Below, piece by piece: positions 43,628 to 52,354 of a stretch of DNA of 64,000 bases. Made by a program: the position numbers and the translations under genes. The stretch's first letter is position 1, and each line of letters begins with the position of its first letter. This stretch comes from Cryptobacteroides sp964538395. GTDB lineage: Bacteria; Bacteroidota; Bacteroidia; Bacteroidales; UBA932. A model generated the notes under the pieces. That model was not told the DNA's origin. It was given only the letters and a program-made list of their open reading frames with translations, and searched no databases. The stretch is from NCBI GenBank assembly GCA_964538395.1, contig CAZIFT010000001.1, positions 23,386 through 87,385 of the forward strand, in the 5' to 3' direction.

Positions 43628-44266
43628 ATGGTTCATGACACTTTAAAAAGACAGATTCTCGGCGTTGCGAAGAGCCTCTTCTCGAAAAGGGGAGTGCGCG
43701 ACGTGAGCGTCGATGAAATCTGCCATGAGCTCGGAATCTCCAAGAAGACTTTCTACCAGTACTATGGCAGCAAGGAGGCACTCGTGGGTGAAATGATTGA
43801 CCTTCACCTGGTTCAGGTGAAGGAGACCATCGATTCCGTGTGCGAGGGGAAGACCTGCGTGGAGATGCTGTTCTTCTTCGTGAACTACAGGCCCAGGGGA
43901 GAGTTCGTGCTTTCCGAGAAGGTGAGCTGCGACATCGAGAAGTACTATCACGACACATTCGTGGAACACACCAGAAAGGTCAGGGAACTCCGCACCAAGG
44001 AAGTCATGGCCTATCTGCAGGCCGGCGCCAGAGACGGCAGTTTCCGCAGCGACATCGACATGGACGTCGTGGTCCTGATTCTGGCCATGATTCACGATTC
44101 CATAAGCAGATATCTGAAGGGCGACTTCATCTATGGCGGCAGAAAGCGCTCCGCGAAGTCGCTGTATGCCTCCTTCGAAGACATGGCGCTGCACTGCCTC
44201 CTCACCCCCAAGGGCTGGGAGGAGATGCGGGCTCTTCAGGACAACGCCAAGAAAAAACACAAATGA
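43628..44266 (+). CDS. TetR-family regulator of the adjoining efflux operon
   Basis: 212 residues from ATG MVHDTLKRQILG. N-terminal helix-turn-helix VDEICHELGISKKTFYQYYGSKEAL (about 28-52) is typical TetR. The C-terminal domain is divergent and holds the ligand pocket. Overlaps the tolC-like start by 4 bases (ATGA), so it is the first gene of the operon. A TTG at 43619 is an alternative start. Confidence 0.88.
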   Translation: MVHDTLKRQILGVAKSLFSKRGVRDVSVDEICHELGISKKTFYQYYGSKEALVGEMIDLHLVQVKETIDSVCEGKTCVEMLFFFVNYRPRGEFVLSEKVSCDIEKYYHDTFVEHTRKVRELRTKEVMAYLQAGARDGSFRSDIDMDVVVLILAMIHDSISRYLKGDFIYGGRKRSAKSLYASFEDMALHCLLTPKGWEEMRALQDNAKKKHK

Positions 44267-45786
44267 CAGATATGAAAAAAAGATTAAGCATTCTCTTGCT
44301 GGCCACGGCGGCAGCTCTGTTCCCCGCTGCAGCTTCGGCCCAGTACATCGACGGAGAAGCGCCGGCCGTGACCGACACGTCCGGGACAGTGGTTCTCAGC
44401 CTTGAGGACGCCCTCAAGGTGGCGCTCAGCGAAAATGTGTCCGTCAAGGTCGCCGACAAGGAGATCGAAAAGGCGGAATATGCCAAGAAAGGCACCTATG
44501 CATCCCTCTTCCCCCAGGTGGACGCCACCGGCTCCTACCAGAGGACCATCAAGAAGCAGGTGATGTATATGGACATAGATTCCAGTGCCATGGGCGGCAT
44601 GGGCACCGGCGGTTCGGATGAGTCCGGTTCCGACGGCTCCGACGGCTCTGACGGCACCGATTCCGGCGATTCCGGTTCTTCGACATCCGCCGCAGGATTC
44701 TCGGTCGGCCGCTGGAACACCTTCAACGCCGGCGTTTCGGCCAGCCTGCCCATAGTCAACGCCCAGCTCTGGAAGAGCATCCAGATTTCCGGCGACGCCG
44801 TGGAGCTCGCCGTGGAGCAGGCCCGTTCCTCCAGGCTCGACATGGTCACCCAGGTGAAGCAGGCCTATTATGCCGTGCTTCTCGCCAAGGAGGCCTTCAA
44901 GGTGTACAAGGACGTCTATGAGAACGCAGTGGAGAACTTCGGCCTGGCCGAGAAGAAATACAACGCCGGCAAGGCTTCCGAGCTCGAATACACCAGGGCC
45001 AAGGCCAATGTGGCCGCAGCCGTCCCTAACGTCTATAGCTCCGAGAGCCAGGTGATCCTCGCCCTGTGGCAGCTCAAGGCCGTCATGGGAGTGGACCTCG
45101 ACATGGACATGGACGTGGCCGGCAGCCTCGACGACTATGCAGCCGAGATGAGATATATGTCCGAGGACGAGAATTCCGACCTTTCGGGCAACACCTCGCT
45201 CCGCCAGCTCGCCATCCAGGCAGAGCAGCTCGCCAAGACGGTGCAGATGCAGAAATATGCCTATCTGCCCACCCTCGCGGTCTCTTATTCCTACAGCATA
45301 TATGCGATGGAGAACGACTTCAAGTTCTCCAACTACAAGTGGTCCCCCTATTCCTATGCCGGACTTTCGCTGTCCATCCCCATCTTCTCGGGCGGAAAGC
45401 GCTACAATGACGTCCGTCAGGCCAAGGTCAACCAGGCCGAGCTCGACCTGCAGAGGGTCGATACCGAGCGCCAGCTGAAGATATCGGTCAGGCAGTATCT
45501 CACTTCCATGGAGACCGACATGAAGAGCTACTATTCCGCTCTCGACGCCGTGGAGCTGGCCCAGAAGGCCTATGACATCTCCACGAAGTCCTTCAATGTG
45601 GGAAAGAGCACTCTCACCGACCTCAACGACGCCCGTCTCACCCTCACCCAGGCCGAGCTCTCCAGGTCGCAGGCCGTCTATGACTATATGGTGGCCAAGT
45701 CCAACCTTGAGAAGACACTCGGCCACGACTTCCTCGACGACGAGGGCTCGGTGGCTCTCGACAGACTGAACACAAATTCCAGATAA
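44263..45786 (+). CDS. TolC-family outer membrane efflux protein
   Basis: 507 residues. Signal peptide in MTDMKKRLSILLLATAAALFPAAASAQ. Two OEP repeats rich in long helices with alternating Ala/Gln/Leu; the typical SLEDALKVALSENVSVKVADKE opening and the later TLTDLNDARLTLTQAELSRSQA segment match TolC proteins. A 30-residue Ser/Gly/Asp-rich insert (about 115-145: SDESGSDGSDGSDGT) sits in the surface-exposed beta region. Start chosen as the ATG that overlaps the TetR stop. Confidence 0.92.
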   Translation: MTDMKKRLSILLLATAAALFPAAASAQYIDGEAPAVTDTSGTVVLSLEDALKVALSENVSVKVADKEIEKAEYAKKGTYASLFPQVDATGSYQRTIKKQVMYMDIDSSAMGGMGTGGSDESGSDGSDGSDGTDSGDSGSSTSAAGFSVGRWNTFNAGVSASLPIVNAQLWKSIQISGDAVELAVEQARSSRLDMVTQVKQAYYAVLLAKEAFKVYKDVYENAVENFGLAEKKYNAGKASELEYTRAKANVAAAVPNVYSSESQVILALWQLKAVMGVDLDMDMDVAGSLDDYAAEMRYMSEDENSDLSGNTSLRQLAIQAEQLAKTVQMQKYAYLPTLAVSYSYSIYAMENDFKFSNYKWSPYSYAGLSLSIPIFSGGKRYNDVRQAKVNQAELDLQRVDTERQLKISVRQYLTSMETDMKSYYSALDAVELAQKAYDISTKSFNVGKSTLTDLNDARLTLTQAELSRSQAVYDYMVAKSNLEKTLGHDFLDDEGSVALDRLNTNSR

Positions 45787-45803
45787 CAAAGAAATAACGC
45801 AAT

Positions 45804-46832
45804 ATGAACAAGTCAATCAGAACTATCCTGCTTTTCAGCCTGGCTCTTGCAGCCGCAGGTTGCGGCGGTAAAACTTCCGAGAAGGCCGCCGACGCGGTCA
45901 AGACCGACGAAGCCACCCTCATCAATGTGGCCACCGCCGTCAGCCAGGACGTGGTGCAGGACGAGAGCTATTCCTCCACTGTGGAGGCCTATGCGGTGAA
46001 CAACATCGCCCCCCAGAGCTCGCTCAGAATCCAGAAGATCAATGTGGAGGTCGGAGACTATGTCTCCAAGGGTCAGATCCTCGCCGAGATGGACAAGGTG
46101 TCCACTGTCCAGGCCAAGCTCAAATATGCCAACGACTCCACCGAACTGGCCCGCATCCGCAGCCTCTATGAAGAGGGCGGAGTGTCCAAGTCCGACTATG
46201 ATTCCGCGGTCCTCGCCTGCGACGTGAGCAAGACCACCTATGAGAACCTTCTCGAGAACTCCGTGCTCCGTTCGCCCATCAGCGGCGTCATCTCCGCCAG
46301 GAACTATGACAAGGGTGACATGTACTCCATGGGAAGCCCCATCTATGTGGTCCAGCAGATCACTCCCGTCAAGCTTCTTGTGGGCATCTCCGAGTCCGAC
46401 TACACCAAGGTCCACAAGGGTGACAAGGTCTCCATCACGACCGACGCCATCCCCGGACGCACATTCGAGGGTAAGATCACCCTCCTCTATCCTACCATAG
46501 ACCAGACTTCCCACACCTTCACCGCCGAGGTCCAGGTGCCCAACTCTGACAGGGCCCTCCGTCCCGGAATGTATGCCAAGGTGGCAGTCACCTTCGGCGT
46601 CAACCGCAGCGTGGTCGTGCCCGATGAGGCAGTGGTCAAGCAGCAGGGTTCCGGACAGAGATTCGTCTTTGTCCTGCAGAGCGACAACACCGTGAAGAGC
46701 GTGCTTGTCGGTATCGGAAGACATGTCGGAGACAGCTATGAGATCCTCTCCGGCCTGTCCGAGGGAGACGTGGTGGCCACCAAGGGAAGCGCCAACCTCA
46801 GGGACGGCAGCAAGGTGAAGGTCGCCGAATAA
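45804..46832 (+). CDS. RND efflux periplasmic adaptor lipoprotein
   Basis: 342 residues. Lipoprotein signal ending LALAAAGC (Cys20). Membrane-fusion-protein order: beta-barrel/lipoyl start VEAYAVNNIAPQSSLRIQKINVEVGDYVSKGQILAEMD, alpha-hairpin (about 90-130), lipoyl return, then barrel segment LRPGMYAKVAVTF. Links the inner membrane pump to TolC. 17 bases after tolC. Confidence 0.93.
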   Translation: MNKSIRTILLFSLALAAAGCGGKTSEKAADAVKTDEATLINVATAVSQDVVQDESYSSTVEAYAVNNIAPQSSLRIQKINVEVGDYVSKGQILAEMDKVSTVQAKLKYANDSTELARIRSLYEEGGVSKSDYDSAVLACDVSKTTYENLLENSVLRSPISGVISARNYDKGDMYSMGSPIYVVQQITPVKLLVGISESDYTKVHKGDKVSITTDAIPGRTFEGKITLLYPTIDQTSHTFTAEVQVPNSDRALRPGMYAKVAVTFGVNRSVVVPDEAVVKQQGSGQRFVFVLQSDNTVKSVLVGIGRHVGDSYEILSGLSEGDVVATKGSANLRDGSKVKVAE

Positions 46833-46851
46833 TCATTGCAGCAGAAAAGAT

Positions 46852-49800
46852 ATGAGCATATTCAGAAGCGCAGTCAACAAACCGGTCACGACGGCCCTGA
46901 TATTCACGGCCTTCGCGATATTCGGCGTCTTCTCGCTCGTCAACACCAGCATCGCCCAGTATCCGGACTTCGACGCGAACATGGTGATGGTGATGTCCTC
47001 CTATCAGGGGGCGAGCGCAGCAGATATAGAAACCAACCTTACCAAGGTGCTGGAGAACACGCTCAACAGCGTGGAGAACCTTAAGAACCTGACCTCGGCG
47101 TCGAAGGAAAACATATCGGTGGTCTCACTTGAATTCGAGTATGGAACCGACATCGACGAGGCCTGTAACAACATACGAGACAAGCTGGACATGGTGAGCC
47201 AGAGCCTCCCGTCGGGAGCCTCCACTCCGTTCCTGTTCAAGTTCAGCATGGACGACATGCCCATCATGATTCTCTCCGCCACCGCGGACGAGAGCTTCGA
47301 GGGGCTTGAGAAGATTCTCGACGACAAGGTGACCACCCCTCTGGGACGAGTCAACGGAGTCGGATCGGTCACCGTCATCGGTGCCCCCGAGCGCGAGATC
47401 CAGGTCTATTGCGACCCTGACAAGCTTGCCGCATACGGCCTGTCCATCACCGGAATATCGTCCGTGATTTCGGCCGAGAACAAGAATATCTCCTCCGGAA
47501 CCATGGACATCGGAAGAGAGTCCTACACTCTCCGCGTGGAGAAGGAATTCGAGGACCCGAGCGAGCTGCTTGACATTGTCGTGGGCTCGCACGACGGCAA
47601 CCTCGTGTATCTGCGCGACGTGGCCAGGGTCTATGACGGTCTGGAGGAGAAGTACCAGGAGTCCTACACCAACGGACGCCGTTCGGCCATGATCTCCATC
47701 CAGAAGCAGACCGGATCCAACACCGTGAACGTCATCAGGACGGTGAAGAAGAAACTCGCCGAGATTCAGGAGACCCTCCCTTCCGATGTGGAGATCGTCA
47801 CCATCGCCGACTCCTCGACGACCATCCAGAACACCATCAACTCCCTGCGCGACACCATTCTCATCACGCTGTTCGTGGTGATGCTCGTGGTGTATGTGTT
47901 CCTGGGCCGCTGGAGGGCCACGTTCATCATCGTGCTCTCCATACCTATAGCCCTGCTGGGCTCGCTGGTCTATCTATATGCGACCGGCAACACCCTGAAC
48001 ATCATCTCCATGTCCGCACTCTCCATAGCCATCGGTATGGTCGTGGACGATGCCATAGTGGTGCTGGAGAACGTGTCCACCCATCTTGAAAGGGGTGACA
48101 AGCCCAAGGAGGCCGCCGTGCACGGCACTGCCGAGGTGGGTATCTCCGTCATCGCTTCCACCCTCACCATGCTCTGCGTGTTCCTGCCCCTGACCATGGT
48201 CTCCGGAATGGCCGGAATCATGTTCAAGCAGCTGGGATGGATTGTGAGCATAATCATGATAATATCCACCACCGCGGCTCTTACCCTGGTGCCCATGATG
48301 TGCTCCAAGATGCTGAGCAACAAGCCCAAGAACGGAAAGCTGCACAGGGCCATCTTCGACCCCGTGGAGAAGTTCCTCGGCAAGATATCCGACGTCTACG
48401 CCAAGATAATCGCATGGGCTGTGACTCACAGGAAGACCGTGATATTCAGCGCCTTCGGCATATTTATCGCGGCCGTGGTGTTCTTTGTCCCCGGCCTCAA
48501 GACCGAGTATTTCCCCACCCAGGACTCCGACCGTCTGACGGTTGAAATCCAGCTCCCCGTGGGAACGGCCCAGAACGTGACCAAGGACTTTGTCACCAAC
48601 TTCGCCGAGCGCATCAGGGAGGATATCCCCGAAATCCAGGTGCTCCAGTACAGGTTCGGACAGGCCAGCTCCGACAACGCCCTCGCAAGCGTGATGGACA
48701 ACGGCTCGCACATCATCTCCATGAACATAAACATAGGCTCAAAGCTTTCCAGACACCGTTCTTCGTCCGAGCTCGCCGACGTGATCCGAGCCGACATGAG
48801 AGAGTACCCCGAGATCAAGAAGGGTACGGTGACCGAGGGTATGGGCGGCGTAGGCGGTGCCTCCTCGCTCAAGCTGGAGGTCTATGGCTATGACTTCGAG
48901 GAGACCGAGAACGTGGCCCGCGCCATTCAGGCCAAGATGCTCGAAAACGAGGCCTTCACCCAGGTGGTGCTCAGCCGCGACGAGTACACTCCGGAGTATC
49001 TTGTGGACTTCGACAGGACCAAGCTTGCCGCCAACGGCCTCAATTCTTCCACCGCCGCCGCCGAGTACAGCGCAGCCATGAACGGTTCCGTGGGCTCCTA
49101 TTACAGGGAGGACGGAGACGAGTATGACATCCGCGTCAGATATGAGAAGGCCGACAGAAGCAGCGTGGAGGACATCGAGAATGTCGTCATCTACAACGGC
49201 CAGGGCAAGCCTGTCAGAATCAAGGATCTCGGAAGCATCACGGAATCCAAGGTGCCGCCGACCATCGAGAGAAAGAACCGTGAGAGATACATCTCCGTCA
49301 CCGGCATAGTCGCCAAGGGCAAGGCCCTCAGCGAGGCCGTGGACGCCGTGAACACCATAATCGACGAGACCGACATGCCGAACACCATCAGCACGACCAT
49401 CTCCGGAGACTATGAGGACCAGCAGAAGATGTTCAAGAATCTCGGAGTGCTGATGCTGCTCATCCTGATCATGGTCTATATGGTCATGGCCTCCCAGTTC
49501 GAGTCCTTCATGAGCCCGTTCGTCATCATGTTCTCGGTGCCGTTCGCGTTCGTGGGAGTGTTCCTGGGACTGTGGATCACGGGCACGGCGCTCGGAGTCA
49601 TGGCCCTGATCGGTATCATAATCCTGCTGGGTATAGTGGTGAAGAACGGTATCGTGCTGATAGACTACACTATACTTATGCGTGAGAGAGGCAAGTCGGT
49701 GCTTGAGGCAACCGTGATCGCCGCCAGAAGCCGTCTGCGTCCTATCCTCATGACCACCCTCACCACCGTGCTCGGTATGGTGCCTATGGCCGTGGGCAAC

Positions 49801-49965
49801 GGAGAAGGCGCCGAGATGTGGCAGTCGCTGGGAGTCACCGTGGCATGGGGTCTTTCCATCTCGACCCTGGTCACCCTGGTCCTCATTCCGACCATGTATT
49901 GTGTCTTTGCAACCCGCCAGGAGAAGCGCAGACAGCAGAAAAAGGCGCAGATCAAGGCCGCATAA
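46852..49965 (+). CDS. RND-family (AcrB/HAE1-type) inner membrane efflux pump
   Basis: 1037 residues with 12 predicted transmembrane helices. Proton-relay aspartates Asp399-Asp400 in GMVVDDAIVVLEN and the later Lys in GIVVKNGIVLIDY are kept. N-terminal IFRSAVNKPVTTALIFTAF and large periplasmic loops (about 40-330 and 560-870). Drug or envelope-compound export powered by protons; substrate unknown. 19 bases after the adaptor gene. Confidence 0.95.
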   Translation: MSIFRSAVNKPVTTALIFTAFAIFGVFSLVNTSIAQYPDFDANMVMVMSSYQGASAADIETNLTKVLENTLNSVENLKNLTSASKENISVVSLEFEYGTDIDEACNNIRDKLDMVSQSLPSGASTPFLFKFSMDDMPIMILSATADESFEGLEKILDDKVTTPLGRVNGVGSVTVIGAPEREIQVYCDPDKLAAYGLSITGISSVISAENKNISSGTMDIGRESYTLRVEKEFEDPSELLDIVVGSHDGNLVYLRDVARVYDGLEEKYQESYTNGRRSAMISIQKQTGSNTVNVIRTVKKKLAEIQETLPSDVEIVTIADSSTTIQNTINSLRDTILITLFVVMLVVYVFLGRWRATFIIVLSIPIALLGSLVYLYATGNTLNIISMSALSIAIGMVVDDAIVVLENVSTHLERGDKPKEAAVHGTAEVGISVIASTLTMLCVFLPLTMVSGMAGIMFKQLGWIVSIIMIISTTAALTLVPMMCSKMLSNKPKNGKLHRAIFDPVEKFLGKISDVYAKIIAWAVTHRKTVIFSAFGIFIAAVVFFVPGLKTEYFPTQDSDRLTVEIQLPVGTAQNVTKDFVTNFAERIREDIPEIQVLQYRFGQASSDNALASVMDNGSHIISMNINIGSKLSRHRSSSELADVIRADMREYPEIKKGTVTEGMGGVGGASSLKLEVYGYDFEETENVARAIQAKMLENEAFTQVVLSRDEYTPEYLVDFDRTKLAANGLNSSTAAAEYSAAMNGSVGSYYREDGDEYDIRVRYEKADRSSVEDIENVVIYNGQGKPVRIKDLGSITESKVPPTIERKNRERYISVTGIVAKGKALSEAVDAVNTIIDETDMPNTISTTISGDYEDQQKMFKNLGVLMLLILIMVYMVMASQFESFMSPFVIMFSVPFAFVGVFLGLWITGTALGVMALIGIIILLGIVVKNGIVLIDYTILMRERGKSVLEATVIAARSRLRPILMTTLTTVLGMVPMAVGNGEGAEMWQSLGVTVAWGLSISTLVTLVLIPTMYCVFATRQEKRRQQKKAQIKAA

Positions 49966-49977
49966 AACCAGAAAGAA

Positions 49978-50271
49978 ATGAAAGCGATATTTGTATCATA
50001 CAATCAGGCATATGCCAACGAGATCATCGAAATCCTGGACGAGCACAACCAGAGGGGCTTCACCTCATGGGAGAACATCCAGGGCAGAGGCCACGCCGAG
50101 GGTGAGCCGCATTACGGCGACCACGCATGGCCCACGATGAACAACGCCATCCTGACAATGGTGCCGGACGAGCTGGCTCCTGCCATCATGTCCGACCTTC
50201 ATGCCAAGGATGAGGCCTATCCCGACCTGGGACTCCGCGCATTCATGTGGAATATTGAATCCATGGTGTAG
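49978..50271 (+). CDS. PG0541-type transporter-associated protein
   Basis: 97 residues beginning MKAIFVSYNQAYANEIIEIL, without signal peptide. Matches the small Bacteroidota family found right after RND pump genes, as here (12 bases). Ferredoxin-like, P-II-related fold is suspected from the pattern of the first strand and helix and the GRGHAEGEPHYGDHAWP loop. Likely cytoplasmic regulator of the pump; function not shown. Confidence 0.75.
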   Translation: MKAIFVSYNQAYANEIIEILDEHNQRGFTSWENIQGRGHAEGEPHYGDHAWPTMNNAILTMVPDELAPAIMSDLHAKDEAYPDLGLRAFMWNIESMV

Positions 50272-50361
50272 GGCCCGTATTTTGCAGTGAAAACCGGATG
50301 CCTTGCGAGGCGGGGGAACGTTCCCTGTCCTGCGGGGCGTCCGTTTTCGATTTTTATAAAC

Positions 50362-50369
50362 TAAATTTG
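50362..50369 (+). promoter_or_regulatory. -7 box of trxA
   Basis: TAAATTTG ends 6 bases before the trxA ATG, so transcription would start at or beside the start codon. The -33 region is not clear. Confidence 0.5.
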
Positions 50370-50375
50370 CATACT

Positions 50376-50690
50376 ATGGTAAAAGTAGCTACAAACAGCA
50401 ATTTCAGCGAGATAATTTCATCCGGGCATCCTGTGCTCGTGGACTTCTGGGCCACATGGTGCGGCCCCTGCCGCGCTCTTTCGCCGACGGTGGACGAGGT
50501 GGCCTCGGAATATGAGGGCAGGGTCGATGTCGTCAAGTGCAACGTGGACGACTGCGACGAGGTCGCAGGGGAGTACCGCGTCATGAGCATCCCCACCCTG
50601 CTGTATTTCAAGGACGGCAAGCTCGTGGACAAGAGCGTGGGCCTCGTGCCCAAGGATGACATAGTTTCCAGACTTTCCAAGATTCTTTAA
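50376..50690 (+). CDS. trxA: Thioredoxin
   Basis: 104 residues from ATG MVKVATNSNFSE. Active site WCGPC with Cys29 and Cys32, cis-Pro loop MSIPTLLYF. Cytoplasmic dithiol reductant. A longer frame upstream has no support; it would include the promoter. Confidence 0.94.
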   Translation: MVKVATNSNFSEIISSGHPVLVDFWATWCGPCRALSPTVDEVASEYEGRVDVVKCNVDDCDEVAGEYRVMSIPTLLYFKDGKLVDKSVGLVPKDDIVSRLSKIL

Positions 50691-50704
50691 AACAACGCAT
50701 AGAT

Positions 50705-51364
50705 ATGAAATTTCTTAAGACAGCCGTCGCCGCATTCGCCCTCGCCCTCTGCGTGGGCACCGGCGCAAATGCACAGAACATAGGCACGACCCGCTGGGGC
50801 ATAATCGGAGGTTTCACCTCTTCCAGCGCCGACGCCAACATCTTCAAGGCCGAGTCCTACTCGCTCTATCACGCCGGACTCACCTTCCAGCTGCCGCTCA
50901 TCGCCGGATTCTCGATCCAGCCTTCCGTCACCTATCAGATGAAGGGAGCCAAGCTGGACGTGGCCGCAGGCGACATAACCACCGGCATCAACGCCCTTGA
51001 CACCAAGGTCGGATATCTCGAAATCCCCGTGCAGGTGCAGTGGGGACCGGACCTCATCCTGTTCAGACCCTATCTCATGGCTGAGCCTTTCGTGGGCTTC
51101 GCCCTCAATTCCAAGACGGTTTCGGCCGGCATGAAGGAGACCAACCTGGCCAAGGCGGCCCTCAACAAGATGGAGTATGGCCTCGGACTCGGCGGAGGTG
51201 TCGAGATCTGGAGGCTCCAGGTTTCCGCCCGCTACTACTGGAACTTCGGCTCGCTCTGCGACAGCGACGGCAGCGTGAACCCCATAGGCCAGGAAGTCCG
51301 CACCGCTTTCAAGAACGGCAAGAACTTCAACGGCTTCTCCCTTTCCGCAGCCTTATTCTTCTAG
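50705..51364 (+). CDS. Outer membrane beta-barrel protein, PorT-like
   Basis: 219 residues. Signal peptide MKFLKTAVAAFALALCVGTGANAQ. The body is a series of alternating amphipathic strands of the OmpA/PorT type (opening GIIGGFTSSSAD, ending FSLSAALFF with a terminal aromatic). Probably eight strands. Function unknown; PorT-like proteins of this phylum are often surface or secretion related. 14 bases after trxA, 3 bases before the polyprenyl synthase. Confidence 0.8.
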   Translation: MKFLKTAVAAFALALCVGTGANAQNIGTTRWGIIGGFTSSSADANIFKAESYSLYHAGLTFQLPLIAGFSIQPSVTYQMKGAKLDVAAGDITTGINALDTKVGYLEIPVQVQWGPDLILFRPYLMAEPFVGFALNSKTVSAGMKETNLAKAALNKMEYGLGLGGGVEIWRLQVSARYYWNFGSLCDSDGSVNPIGQEVRTAFKNGKNFNGFSLSAALFF

Positions 51365-51367
51365 CAG

Positions 51368-52351
51368 ATGACCCTCTCCACTGTCTCTGGCTATCTTGAG
51401 CCCTCTCTGGACAAGGTCAGGGAAATGATTTCCGATTCGCTGCGCAGCGACATCAGTCTTCTCAACGCCACCAACGACTCGCTTCTCGCCCATCCGGGCA
51501 AGATGATGAGGCCCATGCTGGCTCTCCTCAGCGCGAGGGTCTGCTCGGGCGGGCGTCTGACGACCGATACCTACCGCTGCGCCGCCGCGTCCCAGCTGCT
51601 CCACACCGCGACTCTTCTCCACGACGACGTCGCCGATGACGGGCAGAGCCGCCGCGGCGAGCCCACAGTCCTGCATATGCTCGGCGGGAGGGCGTCAGTG
51701 CTGCTCGGAGACTACTGGCTGGAGAAGGCTATGGACAGGATTCTGGACTCCGACCGCCACCGCGAGGAGGCCATCAGGCTTTTCGCCGCCACTCTGGGCC
51801 ATCTGGCCGACGGCGAGATGCTGCAGCTGCAGAAGGCCTCGACGGGCGACACCACCGAGGCGGACTATTACAGGATAATCTACTGCAAGACGGCTTCGCT
51901 GTTCGAGAGCTCGGCGGTTTCCGGCGCCCTCTCGGTCAATGCCTCCGAAGAGAGCATCTCGGCGGTCAGGAGTTATGCGAAATATCTCGGACTGGCCTTC
52001 CAGATAAAGGACGACCTGTTTGACTATGAGCCCGGCGCTCAGGTGGGAAAACCTGTGGGTCAGGACCTTATGGAACAGAAGATAACTCTTCCTCTGCTTG
52101 GCGCCCTTGCCAACGCTCCGGAGGACGAGGCCGCCGCAGTCCGCCAGAAGGTCGTGAAGATCGGCGAGGACCCGTCCCTGAGAGAGGAAATCGTGGACTT
52201 CGTGGGCCGCTACATGGGCATGGAATATGCCGAGGCCAGGCTTCTCGACCATGTGGACAGGGCCATATCCTTCCTGTCCATATTCCCCGAAGGCAAGGAC
52301 CGCGACTGTCTCGAGGCTCTCGCCCGGATTTCGGCCGAAAGAAAGCTTTAG
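51368..52351 (+). CDS. Polyprenyl diphosphate synthase (octaprenyl type)
   Basis: 327 residues. First Asp-rich motif LLHDDVADDGQSRRG (84-98) and second motif FQIKDDLFDYEPG (about 211-223), with the Mg-binding aspartates in each. Makes the long isoprenoid chain for menaquinone. No bulky residue pattern is clear enough to set chain length. Ends 3 bases before holB. Confidence 0.88.
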   Translation: MTLSTVSGYLEPSLDKVREMISDSLRSDISLLNATNDSLLAHPGKMMRPMLALLSARVCSGGRLTTDTYRCAAASQLLHTATLLHDDVADDGQSRRGEPTVLHMLGGRASVLLGDYWLEKAMDRILDSDRHREEAIRLFAATLGHLADGEMLQLQKASTGDTTEADYYRIIYCKTASLFESSAVSGALSVNASEESISAVRSYAKYLGLAFQIKDDLFDYEPGAQVGKPVGQDLMEQKITLPLLGALANAPEDEAAAVRQKVVKIGEDPSLREEIVDFVGRYMGMEYAEARLLDHVDRAISFLSIFPEGKDRDCLEALARISAERKL

Positions 52352-52354
52352 CCG

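Noticed and set aside
43840..44262. Upstream extension of the TolC-like gene by 141 codons
   Set aside because: It lies in another frame of tetR and would put the signal peptide in the middle of the protein.
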